A DNA stretch of 64,000 nucleotides from Corynebacterium renale (lineage in GTDB: Bacteria; Actinomycetota; Actinomycetes; Mycobacteriales; Mycobacteriaceae): contig NZ_PDJF01000001.1 in the NCBI RefSeq assembly GCF_002563965.1, forward strand, positions 1 to 64,000. Reading direction: 5' to 3'. The notes beneath the pieces were generated by a model, which was given only the letters and a program-made list of their open reading frames with translations, did not search any database and was not told the origin of the DNA. This document shows, in pieces, positions 9,160-18,753 of this stretch (positions within the stretch are counted from its first letter, which is position 1; each line of letters starts with the position of its first letter). The translations under genes and the position numbers were made by a program.

Positions 9160-10995
9160 TTACTGGACCGGCGCCCACTCCGGGCCGGTCTCACCGAGCT
9201 CGGGGTCAAGCTTTGCGACGAGCGGCTTCGGCTTTGCCAGCGCGGTACCAGGTACCACGTCAACGCGCTGCCAGACGGCCTGCTGATCGTCATAGTCGCC
9301 AGTAATCACTGGGTAGTGGCGGCCCTTTTCAGGTACGCCGACGCCGACGACGTCGACAGGCATGTCATCGACAACCTCTTCAATGCGTGGCTGCGCTGCC
9401 CAGATGCCGTCGCGACCGAGGGTCTCGTGGACCTTCTGCGCAGTGTGCGGCAGGTACGGGGTGAGCATGACGTTGCAGTCAGACACCACCTGCAGTGCAG
9501 TCCACAGGACCGTGGCTAGACGCTCGCGGTCAGCAGGATCCTCGCTCTTTGCCAGAACCCACGGCTCCTGCGCAGCAATGTACGCGTTAGCCTCTGCGAC
9601 CACGTGCATGATGGCAGACATTCCGACCTTGAACTTCGAGGCCTCCAAAGCCTCAGCCACGGTGCCGAAGGTGTCTTCCGCAAGTTTCAGCAGCGTGCTA
9701 TCCGCATCGTGGAGTTCGCCCGGCTGCGGGACCTCACCGAAGTTCTTGTGCGCCATCGAAACCGTGCGGTTCACCAGATTGCCCCAGCCGTTGGCCAACT
9801 CATTGTTGATGCGGCGGACAAACTCATCCCAGGTGAAGTCGGCATCATTGTTCTCTGGGCCGGCGACTGCGATGAAGTAGCGCAGCGCGTCAGCACCGAA
9901 GTCCTTCAAGAAGTCCTTGACGTAAATAACAACGCCCTTGGAGGAAGAGAACTTGGAACCGGACATGGTCAGGAACTCGGAGGACACGACTTCCGTCGGC
10001 AAGTTCAGTTCACCGAGTTCGTGGACCTTACCGCCCTTGTCGCCCTTGCCGGCGTAGCCCAAGAGCTCTGCGGGCCAGATCTGGGAGTGGAACGTGATGT
10101 TGTCCTTGCCCATGAAGTAGAAGGACTCGGCCTCACCGTTTTGCCACCACTGCTTCCACGCATCCGGGTTGCCAGAACGGTACGCCCACTCGATGGAGGC
10201 AGACAGGTAACCGACCACTGCATCGAACCAGACGTAGAGCTTCTTTGCCCCGTTATCTTCCCAACCCTCGACAGGGATGGGGATACCCCAGTCAATGTCG
10301 CGGGTCATAGCGCGCGGCTGAATATCCTCCAGCAGGTTCAGGCTGAACTTCAACACGTTGGGGCGCCAGTTCTCGCGGCCCTTGAGCCACTCCTCCAGCG
10401 CGCCAGCCAAAGCTGGCAGGTCCAGCATAAAGTGTTCAGTCTCAATGAACTGCGGGGTCTCACCATTAATCTTGGAAACTGGGTTAATCAGGTCCACTGG
10501 ATCTAGCTGATTACCGCAGTTATCACACTGGTCACCGCGGGCGTCGGTGGCCTTACAGATTGGGCAGGTGCCCTCGATGTAACGGTCCGGCAACGTACGG
10601 CCAGTGGTTGGAGATACTGCACCCATCGTGGTCTTCTTGACCATATAACCGTTGTCGTACAGGCCACGGAAGAGTTCCTGCACAGCCGCGTAGTGGTTGC
10701 GCGTAGTCGTGCGGGTGAACAGGTCATAGGACAAGCCTAGGCCCTGCAGGTCCTCCACAATCTGGCGGTTGTAGCGGTCCGCAAGCTCAGTGACAGTTAC
10801 GCCTTCTTTATCCGCCTGCACGAGCAGCGGGGTTCCGTGCTCATCCGTACCGGAAACCATCAGTACATTGTTGCCCCGCATTCGGTGATACCGGGCGAAC
10901 ACATCCGACGGAACACCGAAACCCGCCACGTGTCCGATGTGGCGGGGTCCATTGGCATAAGGCCAAGCAACATTGACGAGCACGGTTTTTGTCAT
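9160..10995 (-). CDS. metG: Methionyl-tRNA synthetase
   Basis: A class I aminoacyl-tRNA synthetase that charges initiator and elongator tRNA-Met. The 611-residue protein has the HIGH motif as HIGH in [11 protein letters not shown] (about 15-25), [10 protein letters not shown], and a zinc knuckle built from [19 protein letters not shown]. The KMSKS-type loop appears as [11 protein letters not shown]. An anticodon-binding helical domain follows, and there is no C-terminal tRNA-binding (EMAP) extension. ATG 10995 is preferred: on the minus strand TATTGT lies 7 nt upstream, consistent with a leaderless transcript. Confidence 0.96.
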   Translation of the reverse strand: MTKTVLVNVAWPYANGPRHIGHVAGFGVPSDVFARYHRMRGNNVLMVSGTDEHGTPLLVQADKEGVTVTELADRYNRQIVEDLQGLGLSYDLFTRTTTRNHYAAVQELFRGLYDNGYMVKKTTMGAVSPTTGRTLPDRYIEGTCPICKATDARGDQCDNCGNQLDPVDLINPVSKINGETPQFIETEHFMLDLPALAGALEEWLKGRENWRPNVLKFSLNLLEDIQPRAMTRDIDWGIPIPVEGWEDNGAKKLYVWFDAVVGYLSASIEWAYRSGNPDAWKQWWQNGEAESFYFMGKDNITFHSQIWPAELLGYAGKGDKGGKVHELGELNLPTEVVSSEFLTMSGSKFSSSKGVVIYVKDFLKDFGADALRYFIAVAGPENNDADFTWDEFVRRINNELANGWGNLVNRTVSMAHKNFGEVPQPGELHDADSTLLKLAEDTFGTVAEALEASKFKVGMSAIMHVVAEANAYIAAQEPWVLAKSEDPADRERLATVLWTALQVVSDCNVMLTPYLPHTAQKVHETLGRDGIWAAQPRIEEVVDDMPVDVVGVGVPEKGRHYPVITGDYDDQQAVWQRVDVVPGTALAKPKPLVAKLDPELGETGPEWAPVQ

Positions 10996-11066
10996 GCACA
11001 CAACAATATCAAGTGCCCCAGACACATTCGAACGCACACCCAGATACCACCCGCGCAGAACACAAA

Positions 11067-11101
11067 GCCCGGCGCGCTCCACGCAAAGGAGCGAGCCGGG
11101 C
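11067..11101 (-). terminator. Rho-independent terminator after betP
   Basis: Reading on the minus strand, GCCCGGC-TC-GCTCC pairs with GGAGC-GC-GCCGGGC around a 7-nt loop, followed by TTTGTGTT. It sits between the betP stop and the metG start and would end betP transcription. Confidence 0.85.
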
Positions 11102-11128
11102 GCGACTTAAAAAGCCTAGGTAGTTTTC

Positions 11129-13000
11129 TTACTTCCGCTTCGGGGTACGTGCAGCGCGAGCAGCACGGGCTTTCCGGCGGCGTAGGTTTTCTTCACGACG
11201 CTGGTTTTCCTTGTGGATACGGCGCTCGCGGGCAAGACGGCGGCCGAATTCTTGCTGTTCGCGGTAGTCCAGGTAGATGACGTCGTTACGCAAGTCCTTG
11301 ACGATGGCGAACATGAGCAAGATGACGATCACCAAGAATGGCGTTGCCGCGACAATGGTGACGTTTTGCAGGTTCGACAGGGCGTCGTCGCCACCACCGA
11401 TAAGTAGGGTCAGGCCGATCAGGGCCGTGAGGAAACCCCACACTGCCGAGACCACAGGGCGGGCATCAGCGCGACCGAACTGGGACATCGAACCCATGAC
11501 CGTGGACGCGGAGTCAGCAGAGGTGATGAAGAACGTAGCCAGCAAGACCACGGCGACCCAACCCAGGATCGTGCCACCGGGCATGTTGTGCAGCAGGTTG
11601 AACAGCTGGCCTTCTGCCGAACCGTCACCCCAGATGGAGTTGCCTTCGCGCTCCATCGTGATCGCGGTACCACCGAAGATGGCAAACCACACGGTGGAGA
11701 CACCAGCTGGAATCAGCAAGACGCTGATGCAGAATTCGCGGATCGTACGGCCACGGGAAATACGAGCCAAGAACATGCCCACGAATGGGGACCACGAAAT
11801 CCACCATGCCCAGTAGAAGATGGTCCAGCTCTGCAGCCACTCACCATCGGAGTTCGTCGCGGTGCGCGAAGCCATGGTGAAGAAATCCGACAGGTACGCG
11901 CCAACGGAACCTGGGATCAGGTTTAGAACAGCCAGCGTTGGGCCGAAGACGAACACGAAGATCGCCAGGAATGCTGCCAGGACCATGTTGGCGTTAGAGA
12001 GGTACTGGATACCCTTGCCCACACCAGAGATTGCAGACAAGATAAAGCACAGGGTCAAGACGGAAACGATGCCGATGATGACCCACTCAGACGGGCTTTC
12101 AATGATGCCGGATGCCGAAAGGCCAGCACCAATCTGCAGTGCGCCCAGACCCAGTGAACATGCGGTACCGAAGACGGTTGCAAAAATCGACAGGATGTCG
12201 ATGATGCGTCCTGGCCAGCCCTCCGCAGCGCGCTCACCGATCAGCGGGATAAACGCGGAAGAAATCAGCTGGCGACGACCAATACGGAACGTCGAGTACG
12301 CAATAGCCATGCCGACGATGGCGTAGATAGCCCACGGGTGCAGCGTCCAGTGGAACATCGCCGATGCCATCGACGAGGAAACATCCTCACTAATCCGCCC
12401 AGGAACACCTTGACGGTAGAAGGTCAGTGGCTCGGACGCGCCGTAGAACATCAGACCAATGCCCATGCCGGCTGCGAACATCATCGCGATCCACGACACC
12501 GTGCGGAACTCGGGCTCTTCGTCGGAACGCCCAAGCCTGATTGTGCCGAAGTTACTCAGCGCGATACAGATGACAAAGACTACGAACACGGTACCGAACA
12601 GAACGAATGCCCAGCCAAAGTTCGTCATCACGATGTCAATCGCGTTCGACGCGAAGTTGCCAAAGGACTCTGGCGCGCCCAAGCCCCAGGCAACAGTTGC
12701 CAAGACAATAAAGCCGGCAATGAGAACGACTGGCCAATTAATCTTGTCCGAATCGGACTCAGAGGCCAGTTCAACCTCTTCTTCACCCTTGTCCAGGGTG
12801 GTGCTAATCGCATGCTGGCCCTCCAGCATTGCGGCAAGTTCCTCGGTAGCCGAAGGTTGATCAACGGCGTCCGTATTGAACCCTTCCGGCACCTGGCGGG
12901 TCTCCGCCATGGCTACCGGTTCTCCCGACAGATCCTTCACTGACGGGTCGCTTAACTCATCCTTTTGCGGCTCATCAGAATTATGGTCACGGTTAGTCAT
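11129..13000 (-). CDS. betP: Glycine betaine BCCT carrier BetP
   Basis: A sodium-coupled glycine betaine importer that also senses and responds to osmotic stress. The 623-residue protein has an acidic N-terminal tail (about 1-85), twelve helices of the BCCT fold, and a basic C-terminal tail. The core shows [14 protein letters not shown] with the glycine-rich TM3 segment and the aromatic substrate box WAWWISWSP. The tail, beginning [16 protein letters not shown] and ending in Arg/Lys repeats, closely resembles the osmosensing tail of C. glutamicum BetP, which separates it from the LcoP and EctP paralogues. TAAC-type repeats lie in its 213-bp upstream region. Confidence 0.93.
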   Translation of the reverse strand: MTNRDHNSDEPQKDELSDPSVKDLSGEPVAMAETRQVPEGFNTDAVDQPSATEELAAMLEGQHAISTTLDKGEEEVELASESDSDKINWPVVLIAGFIVLATVAWGLGAPESFGNFASNAIDIVMTNFGWAFVLFGTVFVVFVICIALSNFGTIRLGRSDEEPEFRTVSWIAMMFAAGMGIGLMFYGASEPLTFYRQGVPGRISEDVSSSMASAMFHWTLHPWAIYAIVGMAIAYSTFRIGRRQLISSAFIPLIGERAAEGWPGRIIDILSIFATVFGTACSLGLGALQIGAGLSASGIIESPSEWVIIGIVSVLTLCFILSAISGVGKGIQYLSNANMVLAAFLAIFVFVFGPTLAVLNLIPGSVGAYLSDFFTMASRTATNSDGEWLQSWTIFYWAWWISWSPFVGMFLARISRGRTIREFCISVLLIPAGVSTVWFAIFGGTAITMEREGNSIWGDGSAEGQLFNLLHNMPGGTILGWVAVVLLATFFITSADSASTVMGSMSQFGRADARPVVSAVWGFLTALIGLTLLIGGGDDALSNLQNVTIVAATPFLVIVILLMFAIVKDLRNDVIYLDYREQQEFGRRLARERRIHKENQRREENLRRRKARAARAARTPKRK

Positions 13001-13083
13001 ACGTATAACTTTCCGTCACAATCGGGTATTTTTCAAAGTAATCCCAACTTTTTCAGCGGTTTTACAGAAATCTATCCACGGAC

Positions 13084-13160
13084 GTTATCAAATTGTTACC
13101 GCCCTTTCGCGCAGTTCACTCTACAGAACCAACATTCGTTTATAACGGGATGGTAACAAC
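13084..13160 (-). promoter_or_regulatory. betP upstream region with TAAC half-site arrays (candidate MtrA boxes)
   Basis: Two arrays are visible. On the minus strand TAACAA-N5-TAACGT spans about 13085-13100. On the plus strand TAACGG (13143) and TAACAA (13154) have starts 11 bp apart, with a weaker TAATTG a further 11 bp on. All lie 85-160 bp before the betP start and after the rsmI stop, so they serve betP. betP is a known MtrA-activated gene in C. glutamicum; the assignment of these repeats to MtrA is inferred. Confidence 0.4.
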
Positions 13161-13213
13161 TTAATAATTGTGCCGCAGGACACACTATATGGATGGTGAC
13201 ACCACCACGAAAA

Positions 13214-14104
13214 CTAGTCCCCGTCGCCCTTCTGGTCCTTCTGCGCTGCGACGGCTGCGTCGTACAACTCGCGCGTCGGCACTTTATACTGAGCCGCAAT
13301 CTCCTTCACCGCGGCCTTCAACCGCACACCGGCGGCCGCCTTGTCCAGTGCCAACGCCACCAGGTCCGCTTCGTCGGCTTCAGCCGCGTGTGGATCAGCG
13401 CCGTCAATCACCACAGTAATCTCACCGCGAGCCTCACTCGCCCACTGCGCAAGTTCCGCCAACGTTCCGCGCCGGACCTCCTCATACGTCTTAGTAAGTT
13501 CCCGACACACCGCCGCCCGACGCTGCGGACCCAGCACCTCCGCCGCAAGCTCCAAAGTGGCCGCAATACGGTGCGGCGATTCAAAGAAGCACACCGCCCG
13601 GCGCTCATGAATAAAGCCCTCAAGCCACGTGCGCTTCTGCCCTTCTTTCCGGGGAGCAAACGCATCGAAGATAAAAGAGCCCACCGATAAACCGGACAGC
13701 GCCAGGGCTGTCGGTACGGCAGAAGGCCCCGGGAAACACGTCACGGGAATTCCTGCTTCCAGCGCAGCATCAACCAGGGCCAAGCCAGGATCAGAAACCA
13801 CCGGCATACCTGCATCCGTGACCACGAGCACGGTGCCGCGGCGGGCGTCGTCAAGCAGTGCTGCGACACGCTCTTCTTCATTGTGATCAAAATTAGAGAC
13901 CACACGCCCGGTAATCTCTACCCCTAACGCCGCAGCTAGGGCACGCGTGCGCCGCGTATCTTCGGCGGCAATCACGTTGGCACGCGCCAGCCCGGCCTGC
14001 AGGCGCACGGAGGCGTCGCCAATATTTCCGAGCGGTGTCGCGGCAACGATGACCCCGCGGGGAAGCTCGATATCTGCAATTCCGGGCATCTTCGTCTCAC
14101 TCAT
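13214..14104 (-). CDS. rsmI: 16S rRNA (cytidine1402-2'-O)-methyltransferase
   Basis: RsmI 2'-O-methylates C1402 in the decoding centre of 16S rRNA. The 296-residue protein belongs to the SAM-dependent tetrapyrrole methylase fold: VIVAATPLGNIGD at the N-terminus, AEDTRRTR, VVTDAGMPVVSDPG, CFPGPSAVPTALALSGL, FFESPHRI and CRELTKTYEE. ATG 14104 is chosen, with GTAGGAGGT directly upstream; the spacing is tight and a further Met six residues later is possible. It is divergent from pmt, the same arrangement as remembered for C. glutamicum. Confidence 0.93.
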   Translation of the reverse strand: MSETKMPGIADIELPRGVIVAATPLGNIGDASVRLQAGLARANVIAAEDTRRTRALAAALGVEITGRVVSNFDHNEEERVAALLDDARRGTVLVVTDAGMPVVSDPGLALVDAALEAGIPVTCFPGPSAVPTALALSGLSVGSFIFDAFAPRKEGQKRTWLEGFIHERRAVCFFESPHRIAATLELAAEVLGPQRRAAVCRELTKTYEEVRRGTLAELAQWASEARGEITVVIDGADPHAAEADEADLVALALDKAAAGVRLKAAVKEIAAQYKVPTRELYDAAVAAQKDQKGDGD

Positions 14105-14153
14105 ACCTCCTACACTTCCACACTCCATAGCCCGCTGGCTAGACTTGTTGCCC

Positions 14154-15755
14154 GTGAGTCATCAGACGCTTATCGACGCCTCCGGCACGACACCCCAGTT
14201 CACAGCCCCGGCCTACATCTCCAGGAAGCCACTGCGCACCCCCTGGAAACGCCCGGACACCCTGACTTTTGTGATCCTGGGTCTCGTGGCAGCCTTAAGC
14301 CGCTACATCGGCCTGGGTTCTGCCGTCGCATCAGGGACGCCGGTATTCGATGAGAAACACTACGTCCCGCAGGGCTACGACATGGTCCGCAGCTGGATCA
14401 ACCCCCTCCTCGGAGGCATCGAATCCAACCCGGGCTACGGCCTTGTTGTGCACCCGCCGCTGGGCAAACGCCTCCTGGCCTTGGGAGAATTTGTCTTCGG
14501 GTACAGCCCGTGGGGGTGGCGCGTCATGACGGCCCTCTGTGGAACGCTCACCATCCTGGCGATTATGGCCCTGGCCCGCGAGCTGTCTCAGTCATGGGAG
14601 ATTGCAGCCTTCGCCGGCATCATCGCCATCTGCGACGGCGTCCTCCTCGTCAGCGCCCGCTTCGGAATGCTCGACATCTTCCAAGTCACCTTCATCGTTG
14701 CCGCAGCCTGGATGCTCGCCTGCGACCGAAACCAGGTTATTGACCGTTTCCACGACCATGTCCCCGGCCTGCCGGCTGGGGGCTGGGCTACCTACGGCGG
14801 GCCGCGCATCGGATTCCGCTGGTGGCGTTTCGGTGCCGGCATCATGCTCGGGGCGGCAATGTCCGTGAAATGGTCGGGGCTGTACTACATCATCTTCTTC
14901 CTCATCGCCTCACTCGTCGGCGACGTTCTGATTCGCCGACGCTACGGCGCACCCCGCCCGTGGTCGGGCATGTTCGCCCGGGACTGCATCCCCGCCACCG
15001 CTTCCCTTGCCGTGCTCCCCGGCGCGCTATACCTGTGGAGTTGGCGCTCCTGGTTCGCCTCAGAAACCGCGGTATACCGGCATGCAACCGAGACCGGGCA
15101 GGTCTCCGCAGACTCCTGGCTGCGGTCTCTTCCGCTTCCGGACTCGCTGATTAATTGGCTGTACTACCACTTCTCCGTCTTGGAGTTTCACTCTTCGTTG
15201 ACAACCTCCGGCGGCCATTCGCACCCATGGGATTCCAAACCGTGGTCGTGGTTAGTTGCAGGCCGCCCGGTGCTGTATCTTTCTTCAACCGACGTGGACT
15301 GCGCCGTGGGAACCTGCCGGCGCATGATCTACCTTTTTGGCACCCCTATTATTTGGTGGCTGACCATCCCGATACTGCTGTGGGGTCTGTGGCGGCTCAT
15401 CGGTCGCCGCGACGGGCGCTTCGCAGTCCCCGTAGTGGCGTTCGCGGCAGGTTTCATCCCCTGGCTGATTGGCTACGACCGGCAGATGTACTTCTTCTAC
15501 GCCACCGCGCTGGTCCCGTTTACGATCGTTTTGCTTGCCCTAGCCTTAGGCTTCGTGCAGGGGCGCGGGAGCGTCATTCCGTGGCGGTGGCTCCAACGCC
15601 TCGCAGGTGGCCCCATGCGCTGGGGTACGTTCGCGGTGATCGTCTACCTCGGTGCGGTCGTCGCCATGTTTGCGGCGTTTAGCCCAATCCTTTACGGCTA
15701 CCTGATTCCGGAGGCGTATTACAACCAATTAATGTGGCTGCCCAGCTGGCGTTAG
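14154..15755 (+). CDS. pmt: Protein O-mannosyltransferase
   Basis: A GT39-type membrane enzyme that transfers mannose from polyprenyl-phosphate-mannose to Ser/Thr of secreted proteins. The 533-residue protein has about ten to eleven hydrophobic helices. The first extracytoplasmic loop carries the catalytic acidic pair in FDEKHYVPQG, and VHPPLGKRLLALGE and SARFGMLD follow. GTG 14154 is chosen because TAGACT lies 8 nt before it (leaderless promoter) and upstream in-frame sequence is antisense to rsmI. The TAG stop overlaps the stop of the convergent zinc-finger gene in a 4-bp TTAG. Confidence 0.93.
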   Translation: MSHQTLIDASGTTPQFTAPAYISRKPLRTPWKRPDTLTFVILGLVAALSRYIGLGSAVASGTPVFDEKHYVPQGYDMVRSWINPLLGGIESNPGYGLVVHPPLGKRLLALGEFVFGYSPWGWRVMTALCGTLTILAIMALARELSQSWEIAAFAGIIAICDGVLLVSARFGMLDIFQVTFIVAAAWMLACDRNQVIDRFHDHVPGLPAGGWATYGGPRIGFRWWRFGAGIMLGAAMSVKWSGLYYIIFFLIASLVGDVLIRRRYGAPRPWSGMFARDCIPATASLAVLPGALYLWSWRSWFASETAVYRHATETGQVSADSWLRSLPLPDSLINWLYYHFSVLEFHSSLTTSGGHSHPWDSKPWSWLVAGRPVLYLSSTDVDCAVGTCRRMIYLFGTPIIWWLTIPILLWGLWRLIGRRDGRFAVPVVAFAAGFIPWLIGYDRQMYFFYATALVPFTIVLLALALGFVQGRGSVIPWRWLQRLAGGPMRWGTFAVIVYLGAVVAMFAAFSPILYGYLIPEAYYNQLMWLPSWR

Positions 15756-16402
15756 ATACGCCGCGGGCGGTGCGCCCACCAGCACCACCCGGCTGCTCCG
15801 GCAGAAAACCCGAGGAAAAGCAACTGCAGGTACTGCGCTTGCGTACCCAGGCCCAGAAGGATGTCACGCATCCCGAACCCGAAGCTAAACATAAACCAAC
15901 CGCACAGAAGCGGAAGTAGGCCCGGCAAGAGGCGTGGGCGCCAGGCTCCGAAAAACAGGGCCAGCGCGGTGGCCATCCGCACAGCCGCACCTTGTGCCAA
16001 GGTATTGGCCAACACGGGATCAGCTTCGAGTGGAAGTACCTGGTCTTTACCCATCACTGCGGGTACTAACCCTGCGGTATCGATGAGCATGAGGATCGCC
16101 CACACCACGAAACCCACCGCCGTAGCGATAACTGCCAAGCGCGATACCGTCCGGCTAACCACACGCGAACCTGTTGCCTTCCGCCACTGCGGTTCCACCT
16201 GTTCCAGGATTGTGTCCGTGAGATCAGTGCGGTGTTCCGCTGGGCCGCCAAGCGCCTGCTGCAGAGTCTGCGCCCGGTGAAAGAACCCAGTGCACGTGGG
16301 GCAGGCGGCGAGGTGTGCTTCGAATACGTCGTCGGGAATAGTGCCAGGTTCACCGTCGAGGCGTGCGGAAATGTCGGCTTGCACGTCATCGTGTGAAATC
16401 AT
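15752..16402 (-). CDS. Membrane protein with N-terminal zf-HC2 zinc finger
   Basis: A 216-residue protein with an anti-sigma-like zinc-binding N-terminus: the HC2 signature HLAACPTC (about residues 30-37), preceded by DDVQADISARLDGE as in RsrA/ChrR-type anti-sigma factors. After a helical linker there are about four to five hydrophobic segments from residue 88 on, ending in a Trp-rich, basic C-terminus. No sigma factor gene is adjacent, so an anti-sigma role is unproven. It follows the DoxX gene by 26 nt on the same strand and has AAGGGGAAG before its ATG, indicating an operon. A zinc- or redox-sensing membrane protein is the alternative. Confidence 0.8.
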   Translation of the reverse strand: MISHDDVQADISARLDGEPGTIPDDVFEAHLAACPTCTGFFHRAQTLQQALGGPAEHRTDLTDTILEQVEPQWRKATGSRVVSRTVSRLAVIATAVGFVVWAILMLIDTAGLVPAVMGKDQVLPLEADPVLANTLAQGAAVRMATALALFFGAWRPRLLPGLLPLLCGWFMFSFGFGMRDILLGLGTQAQYLQLLFLGFSAGAAGWCWWAHRPRRI

Positions 16403-16428
16403 GGCTGACTTCCCCTTTCACGAAAGTT

Positions 16429-16833
16429 TTAGCGGGTCAATGCGGCGTCAACACTAGCCCGACCAGAGCCGAACACCACGATCATCAGCAGGCTCGCAAG
16501 CAGCACCGCCGGGTATTCTATACCCCCATCGGTCGCGAAAAAACCGGAACCAAGGTGCACAAAGTACAGCGCACATGCGGTCAGCAGCGCTAGGGCACCT
16601 GCGATGATCGTCGTTAAGAGCCCCACTACCAGCAACGCTCCACCTAACAGTTGCCCCAAGCCAGCAATCCATGCGGAAAGACCCGGCTGTGGTACTCCCC
16701 ATGCGGAGAACTGGCCGGTGGTTTCGGTGATACCTGCGACGAAGAAGATATTCCAGCCGTGTGCCACAAAAACGATGCCCACCACGACTCGTATGAGCAG
16801 GAGGGCACCATCGCGCACAACAGGCTTATCCAT
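16429..16833 (-). CDS. DoxX family membrane protein
   Basis: A 134-residue four-helix membrane protein of the DoxX family, members of which take part in redox or thiol homeostasis (for example mycobacterial Rv0467-linked DoxX and the SodA complex) but whose exact role is unclear. Family landmarks are LLIRVVVGIVFVAHGW at the N-terminus, a Gly-Pro-rich loop and the LGQLLGGALLVVGLLT helix. ATG 16833 (MDKPVVRDG) is preferred to an upstream in-frame start. It is the first gene of an operon with the zinc-finger membrane protein, which suggests a joint envelope or redox function. Confidence 0.85.
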   Translation of the reverse strand: MDKPVVRDGALLLIRVVVGIVFVAHGWNIFFVAGITETTGQFSAWGVPQPGLSAWIAGLGQLLGGALLVVGLLTTIIAGALALLTACALYFVHLGSGFFATDGGIEYPAVLLASLLMIVVFGSGRASVDAALTR

Positions 16834-16889
16834 GCGCTTAAGAATACCGTACGGAACCACGCGCGGGCCCACACACGTCTACATTGGAC

Positions 16890-17501
16890 ATGAACGCTAT
16901 GACAAATCACAGTGACGGAACAGTAATTGGAACCGACGGCCTCGCCCGTCCACCGTGGGCAGCACAATCTCCCCTGCTGCGGGAATACTACGACACCGAA
17001 TGGGGCATGCCCGTTCACGACGAAACAGAACTATTCGAACGCCTGGTCCTGGAAAGCTTCCAGGCAGGGATGTCGTGGGCCATCATCCTGCGCAAACGCG
17101 AGGCCTTCCGCACCGCCTTCGACGGCTTTGACCCGGACACTGTTGCGCTTTTCGACGACACCAAGGTCGCAAACCTCATGTCCAACGAAGGTATCGTGCG
17201 CAACGAACGCAAAATCCGTGCCGCAATCACCAACGCCCAAGCAACAATCGCCCTGCGCGAAGAAGGCGGCTTGGACACGTTTCTCTGGTCTTTCAAGCCT
17301 GCCGAAACCCCGGCCCCGCGCACCATGGAAGAAGTGCCGAACCGCAGCCCCGAATCCGAGGCCATGGCGAAGCAACTGAAGAAACGCGGCTTCACCTTCG
17401 TGGGCCCAGTCTCCTGCTTCGCGCTAATGGAAGCTATCGGGATCGTTGACACCCACTTGGTGGGTTCGTACCGCCGCGGAAGTTCCGGGGTGTGGGCATA
17501 A
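16890..17501 (+). CDS. tag: DNA-3-methyladenine glycosylase I, zinc-site-less
   Basis: Tag removes 3-methyladenine from alkylated DNA by a helix-hairpin-helix fold. The 203-residue protein keeps the core: WAAQSPLLREYYDTEWGMP, FERLVLESFQAGMSW with the substrate-pocket Glu and Trp, RKREAFRTAFDGFDP, NEGIVRNERKI, and KKRGFTFVGP. The zinc snap of the E. coli enzyme (Cys4, His17, His175, Cys179) is mostly lost: the aligned positions are Pro21, Tyr34, His189 and Ser193. The C-terminus ends earlier, without the CCC tail. ATG 16890 is chosen because TACATT lies just upstream. Activity is probable since the pocket residues remain, but stability must rely on something other than zinc. Confidence 0.88.
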   Translation: MNAMTNHSDGTVIGTDGLARPPWAAQSPLLREYYDTEWGMPVHDETELFERLVLESFQAGMSWAIILRKREAFRTAFDGFDPDTVALFDDTKVANLMSNEGIVRNERKIRAAITNAQATIALREEGGLDTFLWSFKPAETPAPRTMEEVPNRSPESEAMAKQLKKRGFTFVGPVSCFALMEAIGIVDTHLVGSYRRGSSGVWA

Positions 17502-17506
17502 AAAAT

Positions 17507-17529
17507 CCCGGCACCGTGAAGATGCCGGG
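17507..17529 (-). terminator. Rho-independent terminator between tag and glpR
   Basis: CCCGGCA and TGCCGGG form a 7-bp stem around 9 nt. On the minus strand the stem is followed by ATTTTTTA, so it ends the glpR-side transcript. On the plus strand the stem lies just after the tag stop but has only a weak T tract. Confidence 0.8.
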
Positions 17530-17535
17530 TGTGTA

Positions 17536-18669
17536 TTAACCTGCGACGCGCAGACCTGGGTGATGGTCTCCGCCGACGCCAGGATCGTGATCGCCGTGCT
17601 CATCTTGGTACGTAGCTACCTCAAGATGGGCGAAGTCAGGGCTTTCGTCGTCACGGTCCACAACCACCGCGCCAGGGTGCCGCAACTGGCGGGGAATATT
17701 CAGTTCGTGGGCGTCCCGGCTGGCCACGCCAAGACGAGCGCGGCGCAGGTGGTGGATGCGGCGGCGTCGTAAAGCAGTCTCTTCCTGAACCTGCTTACGC
17801 AGGGCGACCAAGTACACCGCGGTAGCCACGACAGCCAGAGTTGGGATCCACCACGTCCAGCCGCCGACCGCGAAGCCAAGGATAAAACCAAGAACAATCG
17901 CAGCGGCCAAGCCCACGAGGGTCCGGCGACGGCGCTGGTACGTCGACGCTGAATGCGCCTGCGCAGCTTCGGGGTCCCAGCCACCACGGCGCGCGCGCTT
18001 TTCGGCGAAGGCGCGCTCGTCTGCGGAAAGCTCGTCGTAGGATTCCACGGGCTCGTCGTCGTGCAGCTCTGGGGCTTCTTCTTCCAGAGCTGGGGCGTCT
18101 ACTGCGCGCACGCCGCGGGTGTTTTCGTACAGCAGGTCGTCGGGATCCAGGTAGGCCGAGTCGTAGTCGTAGCCGCCCTCGGCAATCTCCACCTCGGCGA
18201 AGAAGTCACCCGTCTCGGGCGCCTCAGTAGCTTCGGGGGTATCGTCCTGCTCCGCAGTGGGGGCGGTGACGAGCTCGTGAACGATGTCGCCGTCGATAAC
18301 ATCCGGCTGTGCCTCCGGGGCAGAGTCCACGCGGGAGCGCGCCGTGAACACGGTCTCCTGCGGCTCCTCGACGGGCTCTGCGGTGTCGAGGTCGTCGATG
18401 ATGATGTCCTCTTCCGACACCACCTCATAATCCTGATCTGCGGCTACGTCCTCAGGGGTGGTAGTTTTCGCAGTCTCCGGTACAGCGCGACGCTGCATCT
18501 CACGGGAGAGCTCCGCAGGCAATTCCGTGCCACCGTGGTGGAGGACGCGCGTCTCCTCGTACGCTTCACCCGACTTCCGGATCGGTTTGGTGCCACGCAT
18601 AAGTAGCGGTGCCAGCACAAACAGCCAGACCACAATAATTAAAAGGATGATGACGCCACCAGACAGCAC
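17536..18669 (-). CDS. glpR: GlpR-like membrane receptor for the gephyrin-like protein Glp
   Basis: A 377-residue membrane protein with one N-terminal helix (about 4-24), a long acidic, low-complexity region (about 60-235), two helices (about 250-292) and a basic then acidic C-terminal tail. It lies in the order glp-rimJ-glpR on one strand. In C. glutamicum the gene in this position encodes GlpR, the membrane partner of the MoeA-like protein Glp, and the pair links the division machinery to polar growth. The call rests on topology and synteny, not on a motif. The start is GTG 18669 with AAGGTGGA upstream. Gap to rimJ is 84 nt. Confidence 0.7.
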   Translation of the reverse strand: MLSGGVIILLIIVVWLFVLAPLLMRGTKPIRKSGEAYEETRVLHHGGTELPAELSREMQRRAVPETAKTTTPEDVAADQDYEVVSEEDIIIDDLDTAEPVEEPQETVFTARSRVDSAPEAQPDVIDGDIVHELVTAPTAEQDDTPEATEAPETGDFFAEVEIAEGGYDYDSAYLDPDDLLYENTRGVRAVDAPALEEEAPELHDDEPVESYDELSADERAFAEKRARRGGWDPEAAQAHSASTYQRRRRTLVGLAAAIVLGFILGFAVGGWTWWIPTLAVVATAVYLVALRKQVQEETALRRRRIHHLRRARLGVASRDAHELNIPRQLRHPGAVVVDRDDESPDFAHLEVATYQDEHGDHDPGVGGDHHPGLRVAG

Positions 18670-18753
18670 GGGTTTTCATCCACCTTCCACGACGACGATA
18701 GTTGTGCCAAAACGATAGTCTCTTCGCCGGTCACCGTGGCGTTCCCACGCCGC

